Origin: Intrasporangium_A sp039812505
GTDB lineage: Bacteria > Actinomycetota > Actinomycetes > Actinomycetales > Dermatophilaceae
NCBI RefSeq assembly: GCF_039812505.1
Contig: NZ_JBDIAQ010000002.1
Location: 15,735-79,734, forward strand
Reading direction: 5' to 3'
DNA length: 64,000 bases
A program made the position numbers and the translations under genes. Shown one piece after another: positions 24,930 to 33,488 of the stretch (within the stretch, counting starts at the first letter, position 1; each line of letters begins with the position of its first letter). The notes under the pieces are model-generated. The model saw only the letters and a program-made list of their open reading frames with translations, had not been told where the DNA came from and made no database searches.

Positions 24930-25586
24930 ATGACCGACGTGGCCACAGCATCGATACCTCCCAGCGCCCTGACCGACACCGGGCACGGTCCGGCGACCCG
25001 CCCGAACATGGTCGCGGTCGGCACGATCGTCTGGCTGTCCAGCGAGCTGATGTTCTTCGCCGGGCTGTTCGCGATCTACTTCCAGCTGCGTGCGGTGCGT
25101 CCCGAGCTGTGGGCCCAGCAGACCGAGAAGCTGAACGTCACCTTCGCCGCCATCAACGCACTGGTCCTGGTCATCTCCTCGGTGTGGTGCCAGCTCGGCG
25201 TGTGGAAGGCGGAGAAGGGCCAGAAGGCCCGCACGGGCGCGCTGCTCGACATCCCGAACTGGGGGATGCGCGAGTGGTACGTGGTCACCTACCTGTTCGG
25301 GTCCTTCTTCATCGCCGGTCAGGTCTTCGAGTACTCCGAGATGGTGCACGACGGGATCACCCTGTCGTCGGACGCCTACGGCTCGATCTTCTACATGGCC
25401 ACCGGCTTCCACGGCCTGCACGTGACCGGTGGCCTCATCGCGTTCCTTCTCATCATCGCCCGCACCTTCACCACCCGGCGCTACACGCACGCCAACGCCA
25501 CCGGTGCGGTCGTCACCTCGTACTACTGGCACTTCGTCGACGTCGTGTGGATCGCGCTGTTCTTCACGATCTACGTGTTGCAGTAA
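24930..25586 (+). CDS. ctaE: Cytochrome c oxidase subunit III
   Basis: Membrane protein of 218 residues with five helices, the short actinobacterial form of aa3 oxidase subunit III. Recognisable blocks are TIVWLSSELMFFAGLF, QVFEYSEMV, GFHGLHVTGGLIAFL and TSYYWHFVDVVWIALFF. It supports proton uptake and stability of the oxidase. The ATG was chosen; an in-frame GTG three codons earlier is possible and no Shine-Dalgarno is clear. It is the first gene of the ctaE-qcrCAB operon, as in M. tuberculosis (Rv2193-2196), and is divergent from the receiver gene. Confidence 0.95.
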   Translation: MTDVATASIPPSALTDTGHGPATRPNMVAVGTIVWLSSELMFFAGLFAIYFQLRAVRPELWAQQTEKLNVTFAAINALVLVISSVWCQLGVWKAEKGQKARTGALLDIPNWGMREWYVVTYLFGSFFIAGQVFEYSEMVHDGITLSSDAYGSIFYMATGFHGLHVTGGLIAFLLIIARTFTTRRYTHANATGAVVTSYYWHFVDVVWIALFFTIYVLQ

Positions 25587-25636
25587 CCTCCGCGAAGCCA
25601 GCGACCATCGATCACCATGGACGACAGGACCTCACC

Positions 25637-26443
25637 GTGAAAGCTCTGGCCGCACGACGCCGACACCCTGCCGCGATCGCGCTGCTGATCCTGGTCGGCC
25701 TGCTCATCACCGGCGGCGCCTACTCGTTCGCCGCCCCGAAGGCCGCGAACGCCTCGGCGCCCGCCGCCGACGCGGTGACCCAGGGCAAGACCCTCTTCCT
25801 GGCCAACTGCGCCTCGTGCCACGGCACCGGCGCGCAGGGCACCGACGAGGGTCCCTCGCTGTACGGGGTCGGTGCCGCCTCGGTCGACTTCCAGATGAGC
25901 ACGGGGCGGATGCCGCTGACCTCTCCGAACGTGCAGGCCCCCTCCCAGGAGAAGATCAAGTTCTCGAACGACGAGATCGCCGCCATCGCCGCCTATGTCG
26001 CGTCGCTGGCTCCCGGGCCGGCCATCCCGGACCAGACCTACACGACCGTCCTGCAGCCCGGTACCCAGGAGAACAACGAGGCGATCGCGCGCGGCGGTGA
26101 GATCTTCCGCGTCAACTGCGCCATGTGCCACAACTTCGCCGGCGCCGGCGGTGCACTCACCCGGGGCAAGTACGCGCCGCCGCTGCAGGGGGTGCCGCCG
26201 GTCCAGATCTACGAGGCGATGGAGACCGGACCGCAGTCCATGCCCGTCTTCAGCGACACGAACATCACCCCTGCCTCGAAGCAGCAGGTCATCTCCTACC
26301 TCAAGGCCATCGAGAACGAGCCCGAGCGGGGCGGTCTGACGCTCGGCAACCTCGGTCCGGTCTCCGAGGGCCTGTTCGCCTGGACCTTCGGTATCGGCAT
26401 CCTCATCGGCTGCGCCATCTGGCTTGGCAAGAAGGCCGCATGA
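25637..26443 (+). CDS. qcrC: Diheme cytochrome c subunit of the bcc complex
   Basis: Protein of 268 residues with an N-terminal signal-anchor helix (IALLILVGLLITGGAYSF) and two covalent heme sites, CASCHG near residue 57 and CAMCHN near residue 161, the hallmark of actinobacterial cytochrome cc. A C-terminal helix (FAWTFGIGILIGCAIWLG) anchors it. It transfers electrons directly from the Rieske protein to the aa3 oxidase, replacing soluble cytochrome c. GTG is the only plausible start. It follows ctaE by 50 bp and precedes qcrA by 45 bp. Confidence 0.95.
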   Translation: MKALAARRRHPAAIALLILVGLLITGGAYSFAAPKAANASAPAADAVTQGKTLFLANCASCHGTGAQGTDEGPSLYGVGAASVDFQMSTGRMPLTSPNVQAPSQEKIKFSNDEIAAIAAYVASLAPGPAIPDQTYTTVLQPGTQENNEAIARGGEIFRVNCAMCHNFAGAGGALTRGKYAPPLQGVPPVQIYEAMETGPQSMPVFSDTNITPASKQQVISYLKAIENEPERGGLTLGNLGPVSEGLFAWTFGIGILIGCAIWLGKKAA

Positions 26444-26488
26444 ACCCCGCGCGCTGCATCCCGACCATCCGACGACAGGACCGATCCG

Positions 26489-27589
26489 ATGACTGAGCAC
26501 GAGAACGGCGGGCCGCACGAGTCGACCGCCGTCGCCCGCGCGAGCAGCTCCGGTGAGCTCACGGCCCGTGGCACCCTGCCCGAACGGTTCGAGAACCCGG
26601 GACTGCCGCCGCACGTCTACCGGGCGTCCGACGTGGAGCCCGAGGCCGCCAAGCGAGCCGAGAAGCAGGTCGCCACGATCTTCACGCTCTCGATGGTCGC
26701 CACCCTGGTCTTCCTCGTCGCCTACTTCGCGATCTCCGAGGAGTCGACGTTCTTCTTCCCCGGGATCGGCACGATCAAGACGCTGCACGTCGTGCTGGGC
26801 GTGTCGATGGGCTTCTCACTGCTGCTCATCGGCGTCGGCGCGGTCCACTGGGCAAAGACCCTCATGCCCGACCACGAGATCGCGGAGGAGCGTCACCCCC
26901 TGCGCTCGAGCGACGAGGACCGCGCGGCAGTCGTCAACGTCGTGGTCGACGGGGGCCGCAGCGCACAGCTCGACCGTCGACCGTTGCTGAAGTACACCCT
27001 GGGTGGTGCCCTCGGACTGTTCGCCCTGCCGTTCGCCTTCCAGGTCGTCGGCTCGCTCGGACCGGTCACCGTCGGGGAGCTCAAGCACACCATCTGGGAC
27101 CCCGAGGAGAACGGCGGCCAGCCGATCCGGCTCATGCGCGACCCCGAGATGACCCCGATCAAGCTGTCCGACGTCACCCAGGGCTCCGTCTTCCACGTCA
27201 TGCCCGAGACGCTGCAGAAGTACCTCGACGACGGCCGGCACGTCCTCGAGGCCAAGGCCAAGGCGGCGGTTATCCTGATCCGGCTCGACCCCGACCTGAT
27301 CAAGGTCCCGAAGGCGCGGGAGTGGGGCGTCGACGGGACGGTCGCCTACTCGAAGATCTGCACCCACGTGGGCTGTGCCGTGGGCCTCTACGAACAGACG
27401 ACACACCATCTGCTCTGCCCCTGCCACCAGTCGACCTTCGATCTCACCGAGGACTGTGCGGTCATCTTCGGACCGGCCAAGCGGCCCCTGCCCCAGCTGA
27501 AGATCACCGTCGACGACGCCGGCTACCTCGTCGCGCCGGAGGGCTTCCACGAGCCCGTCGGCCCAAGCTTCTGGGAGCGTGCCCGATGA
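26489..27589 (+). CDS. qcrA: Rieske iron-sulphur subunit of the bcc complex
   Basis: Protein of 366 residues with the actinobacterial layout of three transmembrane helices (two near 60-115, one near 170-190) before the Rieske domain. Cluster ligands lie in CTHVGC near residue 290 and CPCHQS near 310, with an expected disulphide between the extra cysteines. It passes electrons from menaquinol to the diheme cytochrome. ATG start. Its stop overlaps the qcrB ATG (ATGA), so the two are translationally coupled. Confidence 0.95.
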   Translation: MTEHENGGPHESTAVARASSSGELTARGTLPERFENPGLPPHVYRASDVEPEAAKRAEKQVATIFTLSMVATLVFLVAYFAISEESTFFFPGIGTIKTLHVVLGVSMGFSLLLIGVGAVHWAKTLMPDHEIAEERHPLRSSDEDRAAVVNVVVDGGRSAQLDRRPLLKYTLGGALGLFALPFAFQVVGSLGPVTVGELKHTIWDPEENGGQPIRLMRDPEMTPIKLSDVTQGSVFHVMPETLQKYLDDGRHVLEAKAKAAVILIRLDPDLIKVPKAREWGVDGTVAYSKICTHVGCAVGLYEQTTHHLLCPCHQSTFDLTEDCAVIFGPAKRPLPQLKITVDDAGYLVAPEGFHEPVGPSFWERAR

Positions 27590-29310
27590 GCACCATCAAC
27601 GAGGAACGCGCGGCCGACGCGCTGCGGGCGCATGACGACCGGGCCCGGCAGGAGCACCACGAGACCCGGCCGCTGCGCGGCATCGCCGGATGGGTCGACG
27701 ACCGCACCGGCGGCACCAAGGGCATCCCCACCCTGATGAAGAAGGTCTTCCCGGACCACTGGTCGTTCATGCTGGGCGAGATCGCGATGTACTCGATGAT
27801 CATCTGCCTGCTGACCGGGGTGTTCCTGACCTTCTGGTTCATCCCGAGCATGTCCCAGTCCCCCTACGACGGCTCCTACGTGCCGCTGCAGGGGGTCATG
27901 GTCTCGGATGCCTACCAGTCCACCCTGGACATCTCGTTCGACATCCGCGGCGGGCTGCTCATCCGTCAGATCCACCACTGGGCGGCCCTGATCTTCGTCG
28001 TCGCGGTCTTCGTGCACATGGCCCGGGTCTTCTTCACCGGCGCCTTCCGCAAGCCGCGCGAGATCAACTGGGTCTTCGGCACGATCCTGTCCCTCCTGGC
28101 CTGCATCGAGGGCTTCGCCGGCTACTCGCTGCCCGACGACCTGCTCTCGGGCACCGGCATCCGCGCCATGAACGGCTTCGTGCAGTCCATCCCCGTGATC
28201 GGCTCGTACACCGCCTACTTCATCTTCGGCGGCGCCTTCCCGGGCGACATGATCATCCCGCGCCTCTACTCGGCCCACATCCTGCTGATCCCGGCGGCCC
28301 TCGTCGGCCTGTTCACGGCCCACATCCTGCTGGTGTTCCTCCAGAAGCACACGCAGTACCCCGGCCCGGGCCGAACGAACAACAACGTGGTCGGCTACCC
28401 CTTCATGCCGGTCTACATCGCCAAGGCAGGCGGCTTCTTCTTCATCGTCTTCGGCGTCATCGCCCTCATCTCGGCGGTCGTCTCGATCAACCCGATCTGG
28501 GGTTACGGGCCATACGATCCGTCCCCCATCACGGCAGGGTCGCAACCGGACTGGTACATGGGCTTCGCCGACGGCGCCTTGCGACTCCTACCGGGCTTCC
28601 TCGAGTTCGTGGCCTTCGGCTTCACCTTCAGCATGAACATCTTCCCGGGATCGATCATCCTGCTGCCGCTGATGTGGACGATCATCGGGGTCTACCCCTT
28701 CGTCGAGAAATGGGTCACCGGCGACGAGCGTGAGCACCACCTGCTCGACCGCCCCCGCAACGCGCCGGCCCGCACCGGGATCGGCGTGGCCGGGATCGTG
28801 CTGTACTGCGTGCTCTTCTTCGCCGCCGGCAACGACCTCATGGCGATCAAGCTGCACCTGTCGATCAACGACATCACCAACACCTTGCGCGTGCTCTTCT
28901 TCATCGGCCCACCCATCGCGTACTGGATCACCAAGCGCATCTGCCTGAGCCTGCAGCAGTACGACCGTGAGAAGGTCCTCCACGGCCGCGAGACGGGCAC
29001 GATCTGGCGTCACGCGAACGGTGAGTTCGAGGAGATCCACGCGCCACTCACCCCGCGTGAGCGGTGGACCCTGGTGCAGCACGAGGTACTGGAGCCGTTC
29101 GTCGTCACCGAGACGACCGACGTGCACGGGGTGGCCAGCCCGATCGCCCGCAAGGAGCGGTGGCGCGCGAAGCTGTCCCACTTCTACTTCAAGGACCGCG
29201 TCGACGCCGTCACCCCGGCAGAGCTCGAGGCCGCACACCACGCCCACGGGCCGGCGGTCACCGAGGAGCCGGTCGAGGCCGAGGTGACCGAACCGGCGAT
29301 CGAGCGCTGA
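27586..29310 (+). CDS. qcrB: Cytochrome b subunit of the bcc complex
   Basis: Protein of 574 residues, longer than mitochondrial cytochrome b because of the actinobacterial C-terminal extension. Typical elements are IRQIHHWAALIFVVAVFVHM with heme-ligand histidines, FAGYSLPDDLLSGTG, SAHILLIPAALVGLFTAHI and the Qo-site region near GYGPYDPSPITAGSQPDWYM. It oxidises menaquinol at Qo and reduces it at Qi. The ATG overlaps the qcrA stop. The C-terminal 60 residues are hydrophilic and charged. It is the last gene of the operon, with a structured element about 50 bp after the stop. Confidence 0.95.
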   Translation: MSTINEERAADALRAHDDRARQEHHETRPLRGIAGWVDDRTGGTKGIPTLMKKVFPDHWSFMLGEIAMYSMIICLLTGVFLTFWFIPSMSQSPYDGSYVPLQGVMVSDAYQSTLDISFDIRGGLLIRQIHHWAALIFVVAVFVHMARVFFTGAFRKPREINWVFGTILSLLACIEGFAGYSLPDDLLSGTGIRAMNGFVQSIPVIGSYTAYFIFGGAFPGDMIIPRLYSAHILLIPAALVGLFTAHILLVFLQKHTQYPGPGRTNNNVVGYPFMPVYIAKAGGFFFIVFGVIALISAVVSINPIWGYGPYDPSPITAGSQPDWYMGFADGALRLLPGFLEFVAFGFTFSMNIFPGSIILLPLMWTIIGVYPFVEKWVTGDEREHHLLDRPRNAPARTGIGVAGIVLYCVLFFAAGNDLMAIKLHLSINDITNTLRVLFFIGPPIAYWITKRICLSLQQYDREKVLHGRETGTIWRHANGEFEEIHAPLTPRERWTLVQHEVLEPFVVTETTDVHGVASPIARKERWRAKLSHFYFKDRVDAVTPAELEAAHHAHGPAVTEEPVEAEVTEPAIER

Positions 29311-29360
29311 TCCGAGGAGGGCACATCCCCTCTGAAGTCAGGCAGCGACGCAGACACGCG

Positions 29361-29399
29361 GACGGGCCTCTGAGGCACCAGGTGCGATGCAGGCCCGTC
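29361..29399 (+). terminator. Candidate terminator after qcrB
   Basis: GACGGGCCT (29361-29369) pairs with AGGCCCGTC (29391-29399), and GCACC/GGTGC inside forms a second small stem. There is no T-run, as is usual in this GC-rich group. Confidence 0.5.
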
Positions 29400-29508
29400 A
29401 CTGCGCTGTGGTGGCTGCCCATATCCGCTGGGGCACTGGTCCGGGCGAGCACGGTGAAACCGGCTGGCTGGTGAGCCGGCCTGTTCCCGGGCGTGACAGA
29501 CTCCCCAC

Positions 29509-29859
29509 ATGCACCTCACCGACGACGAGTTCGAGTCAGCCGTCGCCGATGCCCTCGACTCCATCCCGGCCGATCTGACCGAGGCCATGGACAACGTGGT
29601 CGTGCTCGTCGAGCGTGAGCCCCCGGAACACGACCCGGACCTGCTCGGGGTCTACGATGGCATCCCGCTGACCGAACGGGACAGCTGGTGGGGGGCCGGG
29701 GCGTTGCCGGATCGCATCACGATCTTCCAGGGTCCGCTCGAACGGATGTGCTCCAGCGCCGAGGAGCTGCGCAACGAGATCGCCGTCACCGTCGTGCACG
29801 AGGTGGCGCACCACTTCGGCATCGACGACGAGCAGCTCCACGAGCTCGGCTGGGGCTGA
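29509..29859 (+). CDS. Small zincin-like metallopeptidase (PF06262 family)
   Basis: Protein of 116 residues with the conserved HEVAHHFGIDD motif near the C-terminus, in which HExxHHFGI is the signature of this short actinobacterial metallopeptidase family. Other landmarks are the acidic N-terminus (LTDDEFESAVADALDSIP), VYDGIPLTERDSW and DRITIFQGPLER. The protein is cytoplasmic by sequence and its substrate is unknown. ATG start without a strong Shine-Dalgarno. It stands alone between the qcr operon and the ctaF end. Confidence 0.85.
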   Translation: MHLTDDEFESAVADALDSIPADLTEAMDNVVVLVEREPPEHDPDLLGVYDGIPLTERDSWWGAGALPDRITIFQGPLERMCSSAEELRNEIAVTVVHEVAHHFGIDDEQLHELGWG

Positions 29860-29992
29860 GCGCCGCCTCGAGACCGGTCCCGTCGGAGCAGGCGCAGACA
29901 CGGCCCCGCACCCTCCGCCGGTCTTTACTCTCTCCCCGGACGGGGCTACGGTCGTCCTTACCCAGTCACCGATCGGGACGGAGGTACCGAAG

Positions 29993-30037
29993 ATGTTGTC
30001 TCCCGCACGATCGCACCGGCGGCCGGAGGGCCCCTGA
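29993..30037 (+). other. Possible 14-codon ORF in a compact transcription unit
   Basis: An ATG with a perfect GGAGG eight bases upstream opens a 14-codon frame (MLSPARSHRRPEGP, stop TGA) that ends 15 bases before a strong terminator hairpin. A TACGGT hexamer lies about 45 bases upstream. No larger gene follows on this strand, so this is either a tiny protein gene, a small RNA, or a relic. It lies in the 342-bp gap between the zincin gene and ctaF. Confidence 0.35.
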
Positions 30038-30052
30038 AGAGGTGACTCGACC

Positions 30053-30083
30053 GAAGGGGAAGGCGGTGACCGCCTTCCCCTTC
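30053..30083 (+). terminator. Strong intrinsic-type hairpin
   Basis: GAAGGGGAAGGCGGT (30053-30067) and ACCGCCTTCCCCTTC (30069-30083) are perfect 15-bp arms around the centre. It would end transcription of the small unit on the plus strand and could also serve transcripts leaving ctaF on the other strand. Confidence 0.75.
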
Positions 30084-30136
30084 CTCATGCCCGCCCGGCC
30101 CCGACCCAGCATCCGGGTCGGGTACACCGGCCAGTC

Positions 30137-30233
30137 AGGAGGTGGCCGCTCGGATCGAGTAGTCACCCGAGAAGTGCTCGAGGGCGCCACAGGAGGAGCG
30201 CTCAGATCGAGTAGTCACCCGAGAACGACTCGA
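30137..30233. repeat. Direct duplication of the ctaF 3' end
   Basis: A 21-base block (GATCGAGTAGTCACCCGAGA plus A) occurs at 30153-30173 and again at 30205-30225, within longer imperfect copies that both begin AGGAGG (30137 and 30191). The second copy is the real ctaF C-terminus; the first lies just downstream of the ctaF stop and is noncoding. Confidence 0.85.
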
Positions 30234-30603
30234 AGACCCACAGGATGAGCGCGAAGACGCCCAGGAAGGCGCCGATGATGAACAGCCACCAGCCGACGGC
30301 CAGCCCGAGGAACATGATGGCGCCGGAGCCGGCCAGCCAGAGCGGCGTCCACGAGCTCGCGACGAAGTACCCGTAGTTGCCCTCGGCCTCGGCGATCTCG
30401 CCGGTCATGTTGTCCTCGGGGCGCACCGGTAGGCGTTTGCCGGTCTGCCAGAGGTAGAACGCCACCAGGAGGAGCAGCCCAGCGGTCAGCAGCAGGGCGA
30501 CGACGCCGATCGGCTCGCTCCACTTGGACCAGAACCCGTAGACGAGCGTGATGGGACCGAAGAAGAGGAACAGGTAGAAGAAGAGCTTGGTCTCGACACG
30601 CAT
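30202..30603 (-). CDS. ctaF: Cytochrome c oxidase subunit 4 (CtaF)
   Basis: Actinobacteria-specific oxidase subunit of 133 residues with four transmembrane helices: LFFYLFLFFGPITLVYGFW, VVALLLTAGLLLLVAFYLW, then two in the C-terminal half ending FALILWVFESFSGDYSI. It stabilises the aa3 oxidase and corresponds to Rv2199c. The start ATG lies four bases after the ctaD stop, so it is the last gene of ctaC-ctaD-ctaF. Its last codons are duplicated just downstream as a noncoding remnant. Confidence 0.93.
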   Translation of the reverse strand: MRVETKLFFYLFLFFGPITLVYGFWSKWSEPIGVVALLLTAGLLLLVAFYLWQTGKRLPVRPEDNMTGEIAEAEGNYGYFVASSWTPLWLAGSGAIMFLGLAVGWWLFIIGAFLGVFALILWVFESFSGDYSI

Positions 30604-30607
30604 TGGT

Positions 30608-32335
30608 TCACTTCTCCTTGGTCACGCCCGGCCCGGCGACGTCCGCGGGACCGAGAACAGTTACCAACGTACCCGGGTCAGGCCGCAGGCTGGCAGCCAC
30701 CGCGGCCTCCGGGTGGTGCAGGTCGAAGGCGGGCCGCTCCGACCGGATCCGCGGCAGCGAGGTGAAGTTGTGCCGCGGCGGCGGGCACGAGGTCGCCCAC
30801 TCCAGCGAGCCGCCATACCCCCACGGGTCGTCCGTGGTGACCAGCGGCGCGGTGCGCCAGGTCTTCCACACGTTCCAGAACCACGGGACCATCGACAGAC
30901 CCAGCAGCAGCGCGCCCACGCTGGAGATGTCGTTGCCCAGCTGGAAGCCCTCCTCGGGCAGGTAGTCGGCGTAGCGGCGGGCCATGCCCTCGACGCCGAG
31001 CCAGTGCTGGATCAGGAACGTGGTGTGGAAGCCGATGAACAGCATCCAGAAGTGGATCTTGCCGAGCTTCTCGTCGAGCATCCGCCCGGTCAGCTTCGGC
31101 CACCAGAAGTAGTACCCGGCGAACATCGCGAACACGACCGTGCCGAACACCGTGTAGTGGAAGTGCGCGACGATGAAGTACGTGTCCGAGACGTGGAAGT
31201 CGAGCGCCGGGCTGGCGATGATGACGCCGGTCAGACCACCGAACAGGAAGGTGACCAGGAAGCCCATGGACCAGAGCATGGGGGTGTGCATCGACACCTT
31301 GCCCATCCACATCGTGCCGATCCAGTTGAAGAACTTCAGGCCGGTCGGGACGGCGATCAGCATCGTCATGATCGCGAAGAACGGCAGCAGCACCTGACCG
31401 GTGACGTACATGTGGTGCGCCCACACCGAGGTCGACAGGGCCGCGATGGCGATCGTGGCCATGGCCATCGTCTTGTACCCGAACAGCGGCTTCTTGCTGA
31501 AGGCCGGTATGACCTCGCTGATGATGCCGAAGAACGGCAGCGCGATGATGTACACCTCGGGGTGGCCGAAGAACCAGAACAGGTGCTGCCAGAGCATCGC
31601 CCCGTTGTTCTCGGCGTCGAAGATGTGCAGCCCGAACCGGCGGTCACCACCGAGGGCGAAGAGGGCACCGGCCAGGACCGGGAAGACGATCAGGACCATG
31701 ATCGAGGTGACCAGGACGGTCCAGGTGAACAGCGGCATCCGGAACATCGTCATGCCCGGGGCGCGCATGCAGATGATCGTGGTGATGAAGTTGACCGCAC
31801 CCAGGATGGTGCCGAAGCCTCCCATCGTCAGGCCGAAAACCCACAGGTCGCCGCCGAGGCCCGGACTGTAGGCCACATCCGACAGCGGCGCGTAGGCGAA
31901 CCAGCCGAAGGCGGCCGCGCCCTGCGGGGTCAGGAACCCGGCGCTGGCGATCAGGCCGCCGAACAGGTACAGCCAGTAGGCGAACATGTTCAGCCGCGGG
32001 AACGCGACGTCGGGCGCGCCGATCTGCAGCGGCATGATCGCGTTGGCGAACCCGGCGAACAGCGGCGTCGCGAACAGCAGCAGCATGATCGTGCCGTGCA
32101 TCGTGAACAGCTGGTTGAACTGCTCCGGGTTGTCGACGATCTGCAGGCCCGGCGAGACGAGCTCGACCCGGATGATCAGGGCCATGGCCCCGCCGAGCAG
32201 GAAGAAGAGGAAGGAGGTGACGAAGTAGAGGTTGCCGATCCGCTTGTGATCGGTGGTGGTCACCCACTTGACGACGGTGTGGGTGCGGGTGGTCCGGTGC
32301 GGCGTTGGCGTGGCGGTCAGCGTCGCAGCGCTCAT
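30608..32335 (-). CDS. ctaD: Cytochrome c oxidase subunit I
   Basis: Catalytic heme-copper subunit of 575 residues and twelve helices. Low-spin heme ligand lies in TMHGTIMLLLFATP; the CuB/Tyr region is FWFFGHPEVYIIALP; further histidines occur in VWAHHMYVTGQ and HFHYTVFGTV. D- and K-channel residues appear in place. It reduces oxygen to water while pumping protons. Its ATG overlaps the ctaC stop and ctaF follows after four bases. In M. tuberculosis ctaD lies elsewhere, so clustering here is the more usual actinobacterial order. Confidence 0.96.
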   Translation of the reverse strand: MSAATLTATPTPHRTTRTHTVVKWVTTTDHKRIGNLYFVTSFLFFLLGGAMALIIRVELVSPGLQIVDNPEQFNQLFTMHGTIMLLLFATPLFAGFANAIMPLQIGAPDVAFPRLNMFAYWLYLFGGLIASAGFLTPQGAAAFGWFAYAPLSDVAYSPGLGGDLWVFGLTMGGFGTILGAVNFITTIICMRAPGMTMFRMPLFTWTVLVTSIMVLIVFPVLAGALFALGGDRRFGLHIFDAENNGAMLWQHLFWFFGHPEVYIIALPFFGIISEVIPAFSKKPLFGYKTMAMATIAIAALSTSVWAHHMYVTGQVLLPFFAIMTMLIAVPTGLKFFNWIGTMWMGKVSMHTPMLWSMGFLVTFLFGGLTGVIIASPALDFHVSDTYFIVAHFHYTVFGTVVFAMFAGYYFWWPKLTGRMLDEKLGKIHFWMLFIGFHTTFLIQHWLGVEGMARRYADYLPEEGFQLGNDISSVGALLLGLSMVPWFWNVWKTWRTAPLVTTDDPWGYGGSLEWATSCPPPRHNFTSLPRIRSERPAFDLHHPEAAVAASLRPDPGTLVTVLGPADVAGPGVTKEK

Positions 32336-33234
32336 GGAGACACACCTTCGGTGAGAGCGGGAGCGGGAACGAGCTTGTCATCGCCTCGGACGAGCTTCTC
32401 ACGGCTGGCGTCGACCGGGATCTGGCCCTTCTGGCCGATCGCGGCCAGGTGCGCCATCTGCTGGTCGTACTCCGCCTGCGAGACGATCTTGACCATGAAG
32501 AGCATCTCGGAGTGGTAGGCGCCGCACAGCTCCGCGCACTTGCCCTGGAACTCGCCCTCCTGGTGGGTGACGACCTGCATCCGGTTGGTCCGACCCGGGA
32601 GCATGTCCAGCTTGGTCAGGAACGCCGGGACCCAGAAGCTGTGGATCACGTCGCGGGCGTTGAGCACGAACTCGACCCGCTTGTCGACGGGCAGGTAGAG
32701 CACCGGCATCTGGGCCCGGGCGCCCGGCTGGCCGTCCAGCTGCGTGTGCACGCCGCTCTCGTAGACGTTGGAGTCGACGTAGTTGAAGTCCCAGCTCCAC
32801 TGCTTGGCCACGACGCTGATGGTGACGTCGGGCTTGGCGCTCACGTCGGTCAGCTCGGCCTCGTCACGCGCGGTGTAGTAGAAGAACACCGCGACCATGA
32901 AGATCGGGATGATGGTGTAGAGCAGCTCGACCGGGACGTTGTAGCGCAGCTGCACGGGCAGCCCGTCGTCGCCCTTGCGCTGGCGGAACCGGATGGCCGC
33001 GTAGAGCATGAGCCCCCACGTGATGGCGCCGACCGCGAGGACGGCGATCCAGCCGCCCACCCAGAGGTTCGTGACGATGTCGCCGGTGTTGGAGACCGCT
33101 TCGGGCAGGAACCCGTTGGACAGCTTGCCCTGACAGCCGGTGAGCGCGACCGCGCTGACCGCGGCGATTGCCGCGACCCGGGCCCACCGCCGTCGCCGTG
33201 TCACCGCAGGGGTGTCAGCGTGCTCAGGCACCAC
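32332..33234 (-). CDS. ctaC: Cytochrome c oxidase subunit II
   Basis: Copper A subunit of about 300 residues. A lipoprotein signal peptide ends in VALTGC; two helices follow (GGWIAVLAVGAITWGLMLYA and ELLYTIIPIFMVAVFFYYT), then the cupredoxin domain with the CuA loop CAELCGAYHSEM. It accepts electrons from QcrC. The start is uncertain: I chose GTG 33234, five bases after GAAAGG, but ATG 33258 and a leaderless-type GTG at 33321 are in frame and would add 8 or 29 residues before the signal peptide. The stop overlaps the ctaD ATG. Confidence 0.93.
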   Translation of the reverse strand: MVPEHADTPAVTRRRRWARVAAIAAVSAVALTGCQGKLSNGFLPEAVSNTGDIVTNLWVGGWIAVLAVGAITWGLMLYAAIRFRQRKGDDGLPVQLRYNVPVELLYTIIPIFMVAVFFYYTARDEAELTDVSAKPDVTISVVAKQWSWDFNYVDSNVYESGVHTQLDGQPGARAQMPVLYLPVDKRVEFVLNARDVIHSFWVPAFLTKLDMLPGRTNRMQVVTHQEGEFQGKCAELCGAYHSEMLFMVKIVSQAEYDQQMAHLAAIGQKGQIPVDASREKLVRGDDKLVPAPALTEGVSP

Positions 33235-33328
33235 GTGCACCTTTCGTTCGGAGCACATGCCGTCGAGGACCGGCGCGCGCTCGAGCAGTTCGGAGTTCTC
33301 CACGGACACGGTCGTGCCCACAGGCTGC

Positions 33329-33334
33329 ACCCTA
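33329..33334 (-). promoter_or_regulatory. -10 of the ctaC-ctaD-ctaF operon
   Basis: TAGGGT on the minus strand, seven bases before GTG 33321 (in frame with ctaC) and about 95 bases before the preferred start. The remainder of the 254-bp gap to aat shows no gene. Confidence 0.5.
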
Positions 33335-33488
33335 CCCCCACGAGTTCCCCGCTGTCGGGAGGGGGGGATCACATTTCGGGGCGCCGAGCGCGCCGCCCTC
33401 CGAACAGGGTGCCGTTCTGCCGAGCGGTATGCCGCAGACCCCGACCCGCAGCCGCGCGCGCCCGGGCCACGGTGCGGACACGCGGTGC

